NCBI GenBank assembly: GCA_022448265.1
Contig: JAKVCC010000010.1
Location: 124,001-188,000, forward strand
Source: Pirellulales bacterium
GTDB taxonomy: Bacteria > Planctomycetota > Planctomycetia > Pirellulales > Lacipirellulaceae
Direction: 5' to 3'
Length of the DNA stretch: 64,000 nucleotides
This document shows, piece by piece, positions 36,351 to 46,097 of the stretch. Below the pieces are notes generated by a model that saw only the letters and a program-made list of their open reading frames with translations, was not told the origin of the DNA and did no database searches. The position numbers and the translations under genes are program-made. Each line of letters starts with the position of its first letter. Position 1 is the first letter of the stretch.

Positions 36351-37766
36351 ATGACAAAGTTCCGCACCGAACGAGACACAATGGGCGAAATGCGCGTACC
36401 GGCCAATGCGTTGTACGGCGCTTCGACGGCTCGCGCGGTAGAGAATTTCCCGATTGCTAAGGAGCCAATACCCGCCGCTGTGATCCACGCCTTCGGCTCT
36501 TTGAAAGGCGCGTGTGCTCAAGCAAACCTCGACTTGGGCAAACTTGATCTGCGCATCGCAAAGGCGGTGATTGCCGCGTCCCACGAGGTCGCCGCGGGCA
36601 AGCATGACGCACACTTTCCGGTCGACATCTACCAAACCGGGTCAGGCACGTCGACTAATATGAATGCCAATGAAGTCATCGCTAATCTGGCAAACGAAAA
36701 CCTGGGGTTAGGTGTCGGAGCGAAAGGCGAGGAAGGGGCAGTACACCCAAACGACCACGTCAACATGGGGCAGTCGTCGAACGACACCTTTCCCACAGCG
36801 ATGCACATTGCGGCTGCCACAAGCGTATGGCAGTATCTGATTCCCGCCCTGACGCGACTGACCGACGCGCTCGGCGCCAAAGCCACCGCTTGGGACAACC
36901 TGGTAAAAATTGGTCGTACCCATCTGATGGATGCCACACCAATCCGGGTAGGCCAGGTTTTTTCGGGCTATGCATCCCAGGCAGGCTATGCCGTGACCCG
37001 CGCCGGTCGCGCCCTGCGGCGAATCCAGGAAAACTTGCCCATTGGTGGTACCGCAGTCGGCACCGGCATCAACACGCATCCAGAGTTTGCCAGCCGCGTC
37101 TGCCAGGAGCTATCCGCTCAACTTGGGATTGAATTTACTGAAGCCGCGAATCACGTGGAAGCGCAGGCGGCCAAAGACTCCTTTGTAGCTGCTCACGGGG
37201 AGCTGAAGACGATTGCCGTGTCGTTATCAAAGATCGCCAACGACATCCGCCACCTGGGATCGGGGCCTCGCTGCGGATTGGGCGAACTGAATGTTCCGGC
37301 CATCCAGCCTGGCTCGTCGATTATGCCGGGAAAGGTGAACCCGGTTATCTGCGAGTCCGTTGTGCAAGTTACCTGCCGCATTATCGGCAATGACAGCACC
37401 GTCACGACCGCTGGGCTAGGAGGTGTTGGCTCGCTGTTCGAGCTTAACGTCGCCATGCCGGTAATGATTGACGCGTTTTTGGAATCCGTAAAGCTCCAGG
37501 CCAACGCAACCAACGTGTTCGTAGACAAACTGCTCAACGACCTAGCCGTGAACGAAGCGCGTTGCCAGGAACTAATCGATCAATCGCTGATGATGGTCAC
37601 GTCGCTAGCCCCAAAAATCGGCTACGAAGCCTCAGCAGCGCTGGCCAAAGAGGCGTACCACACTGGCAAGACCATTCGGACGCTGTGCCTGGACAAGAAG
37701 GTGCTTCCCGAAGATGAGCTCGACGCGTTACTCGACCCCAACGCGATGACCCGGCCAAGCGTTTAG
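36351..37766 (+). CDS. fumC: Fumarate hydratase class II
   Basis: A 471-residue enzyme that hydrates fumarate to malate. The superfamily signature GSSIMPGKVNP is at about residue 323, with the flexible catalytic Ser. TGSGTSTNMNANEVIAN, HPNDHVNMGQSSNDTFPTAM and GRTHLMDATPIRVGQVFSGY (catalytic His) are the class II markers that separate it from aspartase and argininosuccinate lyase. The C-terminus GYEASAALAKEAYHTGKTIR is also FumC-like. I set the start at ATG 36351 (MTKFRTERDTMGE), as in homologues; the in-frame ATG at 36306 adds 15 residues without homology. Citrate synthase (21458) is the only other citric acid cycle enzyme here. Confidence 0.95.
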   Translation: MTKFRTERDTMGEMRVPANALYGASTARAVENFPIAKEPIPAAVIHAFGSLKGACAQANLDLGKLDLRIAKAVIAASHEVAAGKHDAHFPVDIYQTGSGTSTNMNANEVIANLANENLGLGVGAKGEEGAVHPNDHVNMGQSSNDTFPTAMHIAAATSVWQYLIPALTRLTDALGAKATAWDNLVKIGRTHLMDATPIRVGQVFSGYASQAGYAVTRAGRALRRIQENLPIGGTAVGTGINTHPEFASRVCQELSAQLGIEFTEAANHVEAQAAKDSFVAAHGELKTIAVSLSKIANDIRHLGSGPRCGLGELNVPAIQPGSSIMPGKVNPVICESVVQVTCRIIGNDSTVTTAGLGGVGSLFELNVAMPVMIDAFLESVKLQANATNVFVDKLLNDLAVNEARCQELIDQSLMMVTSLAPKIGYEASAALAKEAYHTGKTIRTLCLDKKVLPEDELDALLDPNAMTRPSV

Positions 37767-37969
37767 GCTTTCAGCGCGCAATGCTATCAACAGCAGCTTG
37801 ACTTGTTCTCTCAAGGGCACAGTGGTCAATCCGGGGTGCCTAGGTAGATTTTTTCGGTTGTTCTGCCTGATTGGGTTGCAGTGAGTTTGCCGATTAGTCG
37901 ATACCAACCATGGAATCGCAAATATGCAGGTGCGCCACGCGACTTATAATTCCCTCTGGAACACTATTC

Positions 37970-39478
37970 ATGGGCTCAACGATCTTCCCCAAGTTCGTGC
38001 AACAACTGGCCGCAATCACACCTATGCTGATGATTGTGTCTGTCCCTGCTTCAGAATTGAGCTTTGCGGAGACCCGAGAATCGGCAGCTGCATTTGTGAC
38101 CGGAGTGGGCAAAGGGGCCGACACGAATGCCTCTCCATCGGCCAAATCAGAGCTGCGGTTTACCCAGTCGCCCGTCGCTCAGCTGCCTGTGCCGTTAGTG
38201 AAACGGCGGGCCCCTAAGGCTTCGCACACCCAGTGGCATGGCCCGCCTCCACGGCTGCAGCTGGTGCCCCCGAAAACGGAGTCAGTTGACCAACCTAGCG
38301 AACACCAACAACCGACAAGCCACCGTGGTGGCGCGCGGGTAATTTCCGAGCACCTAAGGGAACGTCCAAAGAAACGATTGTCATCCTCCCTCTATACGGT
38401 CAACACGCAGCCGGTCACTCAAGCTAAACACCGCGCGGCCAGGCACGCGAGTCACCAGCAGAGGGCGCCGTCTGCCGCACCAGTAAAACCGAGCACAAAA
38501 CTCTTGATCGGCGCCCACAAATTGTCTTTGCAGGCGACCACCGAGGAGCACTATACAGCGATCACTGAGCTATGTAGCGAAGCGCTGCAGCTGGGTGCGG
38601 ATGGCGAAAAAAATAAGTTTGGGCGACATTTATTCTCTTGGGCCATGAATCGGCGGGGACAATTGCGGTTGGGTACGCGGGAGCACTTGGCGGCCAATGC
38701 CGACTTTCAAACGGCCCTTGACTATCACCCCAACAATTGGCGTGCCTTGCACAACCGGGGCGTATCGCACGCCCAAAACCAGCGTTATGCAGAGGCTTTT
38801 GATGATTTTAATCGCGTGATCGAATTGCGTCCCGACTACGCAAAAGCCTACACGAATCGGGCTACGCTGTTAGTCAAGGCTAATGATCTGGCGTCGGCGA
38901 TGGTGGACTATGAACGCGCCAATCTCCTGGACCCCAGTCTGGCCGCTGCCCACGTCGGACTGGGCAATGTCTGCCATCGGCTTGGCCGCTTGGACGAAGC
39001 CGTAAAGAATTTTGGTAAGGCAGTTCATATTGATCCGACCAATGTAAGTATTATTTGCAGCCGTGGCGACTTGCTAGCCGACATGGGCCATTATGCTGCC
39101 GCACTAGCCGATTATGCGAGGACAATCGAGATAAATCCCGACTATGGCCATGCCTACCGAAACGGCGCCTGGCTACTGGCGACATGCCCGATTAAAGAGT
39201 TCCGCGATCCAGAAAACGCGCTGTTGGGCGCGAGGAAAGCCCTGGAAATCAACTACGGCGAGCGTCACGTGGCACTGGACACGCTGGCCGCAGCCCTGGC
39301 AAGTTCCGGAGATTTCGACAAGGCGGTTGCCACCATCTCGCAGGCGATCGAGCTGGCCCCAGAAGGGGCAGCATTTGCTTATCTTCCACGACAGCAGATG
39401 TATCAGGAGCGACAACCATTCCATACGGAACCGGTCGGCAACATCGCCCACGCTGTCTACGAAGCGCCAAAAAGATAG
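37970..39478 (+). CDS. Secreted tetratricopeptide-repeat protein
   Basis: A 502-residue protein. It starts with a signal-like segment (KFVQQLAAITPMLMIVSVPA), followed by a basic, Pro/Gln/His-rich low-complexity region to about residue 180. At least five TPR units follow (about 230-470): for example WRALHNRGVSHAQNQRYAEA, YAKAYTNRATLLVKANDLAS, AAHVGLGNVCHRLGRLDEAV and YGHAYRNGAWLLATCPIKEF. The TPR array should form a protein-binding solenoid. I chose ATG 37970 so that the hydrophobic signal is N-terminal; an in-frame ATG at 37910 would add 20 residues. It lies about 200 bases after fumC, and a convergent CPBP protease follows. Partner proteins are unknown. Confidence 0.85.
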   Translation: MGSTIFPKFVQQLAAITPMLMIVSVPASELSFAETRESAAAFVTGVGKGADTNASPSAKSELRFTQSPVAQLPVPLVKRRAPKASHTQWHGPPPRLQLVPPKTESVDQPSEHQQPTSHRGGARVISEHLRERPKKRLSSSLYTVNTQPVTQAKHRAARHASHQQRAPSAAPVKPSTKLLIGAHKLSLQATTEEHYTAITELCSEALQLGADGEKNKFGRHLFSWAMNRRGQLRLGTREHLAANADFQTALDYHPNNWRALHNRGVSHAQNQRYAEAFDDFNRVIELRPDYAKAYTNRATLLVKANDLASAMVDYERANLLDPSLAAAHVGLGNVCHRLGRLDEAVKNFGKAVHIDPTNVSIICSRGDLLADMGHYAAALADYARTIEINPDYGHAYRNGAWLLATCPIKEFRDPENALLGARKALEINYGERHVALDTLAAALASSGDFDKAVATISQAIELAPEGAAFAYLPRQQMYQERQPFHTEPVGNIAHAVYEAPKR

Positions 39479-39557
39479 CCGTAGGCCCCATCAGCCAGCG
39501 GCCGGCGCCCACCAGCTGACTCCTCGCTACGCGATTCTCTACCGCTGCCCCTCACCC

Positions 39558-40529
39558 TCACATCAATTGCCACTGATCCCAAACAACGACATACACCCCT
39601 AGCAGAAAATTGGTCACCGCGTGGGCGACCACACAGTCCCAAATATTTCGGGTGCGCACCATGAGCCAAGTGACCATGCTGAACCAAACGAAGGCAGCTA
39701 ACAGTTCACCCGGATGCATAAGCATTGGCACCAGCGTGCCGACGACAACTGCCATTCTATTGACTTCGCCCAGCGGCAGCTGCCACCACGTTTCGTGTTG
39801 GACATAGCGCATCAAAAAACCACGTAGAAAAAACTCCTCCATCACAGGAACGAGCATCGCCAAGCCGAAAAAACGGATCGCCAAGAAGGCATAGGCCCAG
39901 GCCGGCGAATCGGACAGTTGCTCCAACGGGTTAAAGGCACTCCGCTCGCCCGCATCCAAAATGCCCATAAGGCCGACACTGGCAGTGTCGCCTTCTTCCA
40001 GACCAGGAATAAAGCCGCCTAGAAAGCGATCCACTGGCCCGATGATCTTGGGCTCAAGACGGAGCTGGCACAAGGCGATCCATAAAACGACACCCACCAC
40101 TCCGACGCAAACGCTCAGTCCGCTCACCCGCACCGGAAATGCCTGATAGCCGCGCCAAACCAGGACCATCGCCAACAGCGTCAGCACGACTTTGGTCGTG
40201 TAGACCCATGGGTAGATTCGGTACGGCCGCGTTAGCCAAGATTGGGTGCTGGGGGGCCGCTGGGCGACTTGGTCTTGCAGCTCACTGCCAGCAGGCCGTT
40301 GCCGAACGGAATCCACGGGGCTCAGCGCATCCGAGTCGGCAGCCACTTTTTGGGGGCTAGATGGACGCTGCACGGGCAGGGTTGGCTCCTGGCTGCCCAC
40401 CAGCATATAGACTGCCATGGGTAGCACAAAAGTGACCCATGGCCATTTTGAGAGCCATCCCTGAGGTAAGCCTGACGCAGCGCTAGGCAGCGCTGGCTCC
40501 GCTCCACGAGCTGTTGGGAAATTTGTCAC
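39558..40529 (-). CDS. CPBP-family intramembrane protease (CAAX protease-related)
   Basis: A 323-residue membrane protein of the CPBP/Abi (Rce1-like) family. Motif 1 is PVMEEFFLRGFLMRY with the Glu-Glu pair and Arg; motif 2 is MLMHPGELLAAFVW with His; motif 3 is DCVVAHAVTNFLLG with His and Asn. These are the metal-site and catalytic residues of glutamic intramembrane endopeptidases. A long Pro/Gln-rich loop (about 50-95) separates the first helix from the rest. A subfamily of such proteases (TIGR03008) co-occurs with exosortase systems, and this genome has one at 11524, though 28 kb away, so a link is only possible. The start is GTG 40529, with no clear ribosome site. Confidence 0.87.
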   Translation of the reverse strand: MTNFPTARGAEPALPSAASGLPQGWLSKWPWVTFVLPMAVYMLVGSQEPTLPVQRPSSPQKVAADSDALSPVDSVRQRPAGSELQDQVAQRPPSTQSWLTRPYRIYPWVYTTKVVLTLLAMVLVWRGYQAFPVRVSGLSVCVGVVGVVLWIALCQLRLEPKIIGPVDRFLGGFIPGLEEGDTASVGLMGILDAGERSAFNPLEQLSDSPAWAYAFLAIRFFGLAMLVPVMEEFFLRGFLMRYVQHETWWQLPLGEVNRMAVVVGTLVPMLMHPGELLAAFVWFSMVTWLMVRTRNIWDCVVAHAVTNFLLGVYVVVWDQWQLM

Positions 40530-41100
40530 AACGCACTTATCTAAATGCAGGAAAAGAACTTACAATAACGATAAACGGCTCCATGCAGGCCAATCGCGAC
40601 CTCGAGTCGTCCATGTCAACGAAACAGATTAACATGATTGGAGCCACTTACTCACTTTCATTCTATTCCAAAATCAGTCTTTTCGGTCGGCGACTTGCTA
40701 CCTACTATCCAAGTTATTCGGGCACAGACACTGGCGATACGTGCTGGAACCAGGGCAACCGCAAACCGCATGTACCCCAAAATCCTCCATTTGCACTAGC
40801 AGCCAGGAGCACGTCCAGCAACAATAGTAAGGTTATGCAGCCTCACAACAGGGTGACAGCTAGCCGCCCTTTTTCTAGAGCGTTCCCTGCTCTATAGAAT
40901 TTTGGCAGGGCCCAAGATGTGCCTGCGGTGAGAGTGTGTCTCGCGGGCATTCCTTCCCGTGCGTCTGTGAGGTTGGTTTCCGGTGGCTAGTATCCAAGAG
41001 TTATGTCCGGAATTGCATCCGGTAGCTGCCCTTTAGGCCGGCGGCGGTTGACCATTCCGTTTTGTATTTTTTGAAGTTCGATTCAGGTTGAGGCAGTGAC
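40530..41100. other. Region upstream of fusA with a hairpin at 40873-40899
   Basis: About 570 bases. The open frame at 40514-40897 has no homology and an unlikely composition, so I reject it. TTCTAGAGC (40873-40881) pairs with GCTCTATAGAA (40889-40899) around seven bases with a two-base bulge, followed by TTTTGG. It could be a terminator or leader hairpin, but no plus-strand gene precedes it. The remainder presumably holds the fusA promoter. Confidence 0.4.
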
Positions 41101-43200
41101 ATGGACCTTCGCAACGTTCGAAATATTGGCATCTCCGCTCATATCGACTCGGGTAAAACAACCCTCAGTGAGCGCATCCTGTTTTACTCAGGACGCATTC
41201 ACAAGATCGAAGATGTCCGGGGCGGCGGTGACGGCGCGACAATGGACCATATGGAATTGGAAAAGGAACGCGGCATCACGATCACTAGCGCCGCGACCAG
41301 CCTGGATTGGGATGACCACAGCATCAACTTGATCGATACGCCAGGGCACGTTGATTTCACCGTCGAAGTGGAGCGCAGCTTGCGCGTGCTTGACGGTGCG
41401 GTCCTTGTGCTTTGTTCGGTTGGCGGCGTTCAGTCGCAATCGATGACCGTGGATCGGCAAATGAAGCGCTACCACGTTCCGCGACTGGCCTTTATCAACA
41501 AGATGGACCGCACCGGTTCAAATCCGGAATCGGTAGTGGAGCAGGTGCGCGACAAATTGGGGACCACCCCCGTCGCCATGCAACTTCCAATCGGCAAGGA
41601 AGACAACTTTGCAGGTGTGGTCGATTTGATCACGATGAAAGCGCTTTACTTCGATGGCGCCAATGGCGAAACCGTTCGTGAAGAAGCGGTTCCTGCGGAA
41701 CTGGCCGCGGACGCTGAGGCGGCTCGCAACCACATGCTTGAAGAGCTATCAATGTATAGCGACGAGTTGATGGAGCTATTGCTTTCGCAAGAGCCGGTTC
41801 ACGAAGACTTGATCCACAAGATTTGCCGTGACGCCACGATTAACCAGGGCTTCACGCCTGTCTTTATGGGATCGGCATTCAAGAACAAGGGCGTGCAACC
41901 TTTGATGGACGCGATCAATCGCTATCTTCCGTGTCCTCTCGACCGCGAAGTCCATGCCAGCGATTCTCAAGATCCAAGCAAGAAGATTCGCTTGGAGAGC
42001 GACCGCTCCAAGCCGTTTGTAGGCATGGCGTTCAAGATTGCCGACGACGAATACGGCCAGCTTACTTTTATGCGCATTTATCAAGGCGAAATCAGCAAGG
42101 GGTCACAATATTTTAATCAGCGGATCGGAAAAAAAGAGCGATTCAGCCGCATCGTGAAGATGCACAGCGACAAGCGAGAAGAGATCGAAACGGGCACGGC
42201 AGGCGACATCGTGGCGATCATGGGTATTGACTGCGCCAGCGGTGATACTTACAGCTCTGAGCAAAAGTACTGCAACCTAGAGAACATCTTTATTGCAGAT
42301 CCGGTCATTAAGATGTCGATCAACCCGCTGTCCCGCGACAATGCCGACAAACTTAGCAAGGCCTTGCAGCGGTTCCGAAAAGAAGATCCCACTTTCCAGG
42401 TCGCAACCGATGAGGAAACGGGCGAAACAGTGATCGCAGGCATGGGGGAGTTGCACCTTGAAGTTTATATTGAGCGCATCAAGCGCGAATATGGCGTCGA
42501 GGTAGATGTCGGCGCCCCCAAGGTAAGTTACCGTGAAAGCGGCACCGTGGCATTCGCCTACGACCACAAGCGCAAGAAGCAAACAGGCGGATCCGGGCAG
42601 TACGGGCATATAGTGGGCACGATCAGCCCCATGAGCGACGAGGATCGGGCGGAGGCGGGTGACGACGAAATGCTATTCGTCGACAAGGTAACCGGTGGCC
42701 GGATCCCAAAAAACTTTATTCCAGCCATCGAAAAAGGCTTCCGCAAAATGATGGAAAAGGGACCTGTCGCCGGTTATCCGGTAGTGGGACTAAAGGTCGT
42801 TCTGGACGATGGGACCTATCATGACGTCGATTCCTCTGATATGGCGTTTATGCTAACCGCGCAAGAATGCTTCCGTGAGAACTTCGCCCGCATGAAGCCG
42901 GCGCTGCTCGAGCCAATCATGAGTACGGAAATCGAATGTCCGGAAGAATTTCAGGGGGCCGTCGTAGGGCAAGTTTCGAGTAAGCGCGGGATGATTGTCT
43001 CCACCAACACGCTAAACAAAGTCACCACCATCCTGGCCGAGGTGCCGCTGGCCGAAACGTTTGGCTACTCAACTGAACTGCGAAGCCTCACCCAAGGGCA
43101 AGGCACCTTTACGATGGAGCTGTGCAAGTATGCAACCGTTCCGGCCAATATTCAAACGGCAATCGTCGCCGAACGGCGAGCGGAAATGCAGCCCGCGTAG
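41101..43200 (+). CDS. fusA: Elongation factor G, mitochondrial EFG1-like type
   Basis: A 699-residue translational GTPase that drives tRNA-mRNA translocation. The G motifs are [15 protein letters not shown] (G1), [10 protein letters not shown] (G2), [16 protein letters not shown] (G3), NKMDR (G4) and [16 protein letters not shown] (G5 region). Domains II-V follow, with [20 protein letters not shown] in domain III and the domain IV loop [12 protein letters not shown]. The [28 protein letters not shown] and SAATSLDWD wording resembles mitochondrial EFG1 and the spd group of planctomycetes and spirochaetes more than E. coli EF-G (AGKTTTTERILFYTG). The gene stands alone, not in a str operon with rpsL/rpsG/tuf. 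ATG 41101 follows a GAGGCAGTGAC leader. Confidence 0.93.
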   Translation: MDLRNVRNIGISAHIDSGKTTLSERILFYSGRIHKIEDVRGGGDGATMDHMELEKERGITITSAATSLDWDDHSINLIDTPGHVDFTVEVERSLRVLDGAVLVLCSVGGVQSQSMTVDRQMKRYHVPRLAFINKMDRTGSNPESVVEQVRDKLGTTPVAMQLPIGKEDNFAGVVDLITMKALYFDGANGETVREEAVPAELAADAEAARNHMLEELSMYSDELMELLLSQEPVHEDLIHKICRDATINQGFTPVFMGSAFKNKGVQPLMDAINRYLPCPLDREVHASDSQDPSKKIRLESDRSKPFVGMAFKIADDEYGQLTFMRIYQGEISKGSQYFNQRIGKKERFSRIVKMHSDKREEIETGTAGDIVAIMGIDCASGDTYSSEQKYCNLENIFIADPVIKMSINPLSRDNADKLSKALQRFRKEDPTFQVATDEETGETVIAGMGELHLEVYIERIKREYGVEVDVGAPKVSYRESGTVAFAYDHKRKKQTGGSGQYGHIVGTISPMSDEDRAEAGDDEMLFVDKVTGGRIPKNFIPAIEKGFRKMMEKGPVAGYPVVGLKVVLDDGTYHDVDSSDMAFMLTAQECFRENFARMKPALLEPIMSTEIECPEEFQGAVVGQVSSKRGMIVSTNTLNKVTTILAEVPLAETFGYSTELRSLTQGQGTFTMELCKYATVPANIQTAIVAERRAEMQPA

Positions 43201-43490
43201 CGCATAGCATAAACGCCGGGCAAACGCACATCAGCACCACACCTAGAGCGGTGTTCGCAATCGGGTGCTTGGTCAATTAGACGGGCGCGCCGGCGCCAAA
43301 CGCGAGGCCCGAAATGCAGAAGTTGTTATTGAGCTATTTCCGACCGCCTCTTGATGATTAATCTGACCGACCGGTTTGGCAATGTATTCGTCCAGCTGCC
43401 TCGGCCACAACATCCTCGGGCCGCAGCGCGGCCAGCGCGGCAGTTCTACTTGTCGCCGATTCGAACCAACTGACCCTTCAGATACGCGGG

Positions 43491-44180
43491 CTAAATCAAT
43501 CCGGCCATCGTGGTCAGTCCCAGGGGCTCTCGGCAGCCGAAAGGTTCACCGTATTTCGTGCCAATCGATTTCCCCCAGTAGGCAGCCTCGTCCCGCAAAG
43601 AATCGAGAAAAGTCGGCGGCTCGATGGAACGGCCAGTCACGAATTGACTCTGGTAGCACCGAATCGCCGCCAGCTTCTGTTCCCACTGGTCGCTAATATC
43701 CAGCACAAACGCCGGTTGCAGGGCGAGCTTGAGGTGCACGCATAAATAATTATAAATCCGCTCGGGATGGTGGGGCTGGCCCGGCAAGTGGGTCTTGGTA
43801 AGCTTCGCCCAAAAACGAGCCGCCTCGACCAACTCGGTTGCAGCCACATGGTCGGGATGCGCATCGACCCAATAAGGGGCAAACAGCCAACGGGGACGGT
43901 GCTGGCGAATTACGCCGGCCAACTGCTCGCGAGCTGCAAGTGAAGCCTGCAAGGACCGATTGGGAAGGCCCAAGTTGCCACGCCACTCCAGGCCCAATAT
44001 CTCGGTTGCAGCACTGGTTTCCTGGGCGCGAATTTCGGGGGACCCGTGGGGCGTCGGTTCACCACTGGTGAGATCCAAAACACCAACACGTAAACCTTCG
44101 GCCTTGAACTTGAGAATTGCACCGCCCATGCCGAGTTCTGCGTCGTCGGGGTGGGGCGCGATAACGAGGATGTCGAGCAT
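43491..44180 (-). CDS. PIG-L/BshB1-type N-acetylglucosaminyl deacetylase
   Basis: A 229-residue zinc deacetylase. The metal motif is APHPDDAELGMGG (His, Asp-Asp), with the third ligand in HPDHVAATELVEAARFW. LTSGEPTPHGSPEIRAQET and RLPNRxL-like LGLPNRSLQA fit the BshB1 subgroup, which deacetylates N-acetylglucosaminyl malate in bacillithiol synthesis. BshA and BshC are not in this window, so bacillithiol is only a possibility; related enzymes act on other GlcNAc conjugates. I chose ATG 44180 (MLDILVIAPHPDD), as the upstream frame is non-homologous. It is divergent from the carboxypeptidase gene. Confidence 0.88.
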   Translation of the reverse strand: MLDILVIAPHPDDAELGMGGAILKFKAEGLRVGVLDLTSGEPTPHGSPEIRAQETSAATEILGLEWRGNLGLPNRSLQASLAAREQLAGVIRQHRPRWLFAPYWVDAHPDHVAATELVEAARFWAKLTKTHLPGQPHHPERIYNYLCVHLKLALQPAFVLDISDQWEQKLAAIRCYQSQFVTGRSIEPPTFLDSLRDEAAYWGKSIGTKYGEPFGCREPLGLTTMAGLI

Positions 44181-44352
44181 AAAAAGAACGCGGATCGACA
44201 AAAGAACAGTACAGTTGTGCCCAAGCCGCGCTGCCACGCGACACTATGAAAAGCGCCGCCATCCTGCAAAACGCACTTGTGCGGTGTGCTCCCCTTGCGT
44301 TCCAATCTGGCTTAGGAGAGATGACGCGTCAACGCTTGGGCGAGAATTTAAG

Positions 44353-45876
44353 ATGGTTCGCGACAAAACACACCAAGAAACGTACGAAAAATTGTGCGAC
44401 ACTGCCCGCGAAGCGGCGATGCTCGACCGAATTCAGTGCCTGCTTGAGTGGGACGAGCGGACCAAGATGCCGCCCGCAGGGGGCGCCTATCGGGCCGATC
44501 AAGCCGCCTACATGGCAGGGCTCACCCATCAAAAGAAGACGGCTCCGGAAATTGGCGCGTGGCTCGGCGCGCTCGCCGATTGCCCCCTGGCCGCAGATCC
44601 AAACAGCGATACAGGCACCGTCATCCGCTGCCTGCAGCGCGACTACAACAAACGGGCTCGTCTCCCACAATCCCTGGTCGAAGAACTTACGCGAATGAGC
44701 GTATTGGGCCAGCAGCGATGGGCGGAGGCGCGGCGAGACAATGACTTCACTGGTTTCCAGCCTCTGCTTCAAAAGATGGTTGACCTCAAACGCCAAGAGG
44801 CGGCCGCCTTGGGATACGAGACGACGCCCTATGATCCCTTGCTGGACGACTACGAACCAGGCGCATCAACCGCCGAAGTTGCACGCGTACTAAAAGAGCT
44901 ACGGGAAGCACTTGTGCCGCTGGTGGCGGCCATTGCCGATAGTCCCCACGGTGTGGATGCCTCGATCGTCACCCGAAATTTTCCCATTGAAGCGCAGGAA
45001 TCTTTTGGCACGGAGGCCGCTGCGGCCATTGGGTTTGATTTTGCAGCCGGTCGGCTCGACGTGACCGACCATCCTTTTTGTACGGGACTCGGCCCGGGCG
45101 ACGTGCGAATCACGACGCGCTACGATGAGCACGCCTTCTCGGACGCGTTTTTTGGCATCTTGCACGAGGCCGGTCACGGCATCTACGACCAAGGGCTCCC
45201 GCGCGCGGATTACGGACTGCCTACCGGAGAAGACGTGTCGCTGGGGATTCACGAGTCGCAGTCGCGCCTGTGGGAAAACCAGGTGGGCCGTAGTCTCGCT
45301 TTTTGGGAGTACTTTTTTTCGGCCGCGCAGCGAGCGTTTCCAAGCGCCTTGGGCAGTGTGCAACTGCCTGAATTCTACAGCGCGATTAACGACGTCCGGC
45401 CCTCGCTCATTCGGGTCGAAGCCGACGAGGTGACCTACAATCTACACATTCTTATCCGCTTTGAGTTGGAATTGGCATTGATCGAGGATCACCTGCAAGT
45501 GGCTGATCTGCCTGCTGCCTGGAACGAAAAGTATCAGCACTACCTGGGTATTGCACCGCCCAGTGACGCCGAAGGTGTACTGCAAGACGTCCACTGGAGC
45601 GCAGGGCTGTTTGGGTACTTCCCCACATACGCGTTGGGCAATCTGTACGCGGCCCAGTTTTTTGCCCAAGCCCAACAGGATTTGGGTGGCTTAGAAGAGC
45701 CCTTTCGCAGGGGTCAGTTCGGCCCATTGCGTGAATGGTTAAGAGAAAATATCCATGCGCAGGGACGACGTTACACGCCTGCGGAATTGGTCCAGCGAAT
45801 CACCGGCAATCCCCTTTCCCATGAGCCCTTGATGGCCCACCTGACAAGTAAATATGGGGAAATCTACCGTCTGTAG
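44353..45876 (+). CDS. M32-family metallocarboxypeptidase
   Basis: A 507-residue zinc carboxypeptidase of the Taq/Pfu M32 family, which removes C-terminal residues in the cytoplasm. The zinc motif is GILHEAGHGIYDQG (HExxH, about residue 271), and the third ligand lies in DVSLGIHESQSRLWENQVGRS. Other family marks are DVRITTRYDEHAFSDAFFG, VRIEADEVTYNLHILIRFELE-like RVEADEVTYNLHILIRFE, and DVHWSAGLFGYFPTYALGN. Length fits (about 500). I chose ATG 44353 (MVRDKTHQETYEKL); the frame continues upstream to 43960, but that part overlaps the divergent deacetylase gene and lacks homology. Confidence 0.94.
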   Translation: MVRDKTHQETYEKLCDTAREAAMLDRIQCLLEWDERTKMPPAGGAYRADQAAYMAGLTHQKKTAPEIGAWLGALADCPLAADPNSDTGTVIRCLQRDYNKRARLPQSLVEELTRMSVLGQQRWAEARRDNDFTGFQPLLQKMVDLKRQEAAALGYETTPYDPLLDDYEPGASTAEVARVLKELREALVPLVAAIADSPHGVDASIVTRNFPIEAQESFGTEAAAAIGFDFAAGRLDVTDHPFCTGLGPGDVRITTRYDEHAFSDAFFGILHEAGHGIYDQGLPRADYGLPTGEDVSLGIHESQSRLWENQVGRSLAFWEYFFSAAQRAFPSALGSVQLPEFYSAINDVRPSLIRVEADEVTYNLHILIRFELELALIEDHLQVADLPAAWNEKYQHYLGIAPPSDAEGVLQDVHWSAGLFGYFPTYALGNLYAAQFFAQAQQDLGGLEEPFRRGQFGPLREWLRENIHAQGRRYTPAELVQRITGNPLSHEPLMAHLTSKYGEIYRL

Positions 45877-46097
45877 GGCCACCCCCTTAGCGATCTGCCG
45901 GTTAGCTATCAGGTAAGCACGCCAGTGGGTGTCGCAGGGCCGCATGTTCGGTGGCGAAGCACTAATAAAATCGGTCCCGACGAAAGTCGGCGTCCGTGCT
46001 AAAATACAGGCCGTTAAGAAGATCGCTGCGGCCCATTCGCGACTGATCTTTCTTGGATCCGAACTATTGCGCATTGCGCTGCCAAGAAGCCACCACC

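Noticed and set aside
40514-40897. 127-codon frame upstream of fusA
   Set aside because: Low-quality composition, no homology, and it overlaps the start of the CPBP protease gene on the other strand.
43450-43480. tRNA T-arm-like GGTTCGAATC on the minus strand
   Set aside because: The five-base stem does not pair and no anticodon or acceptor stem can be built around it.
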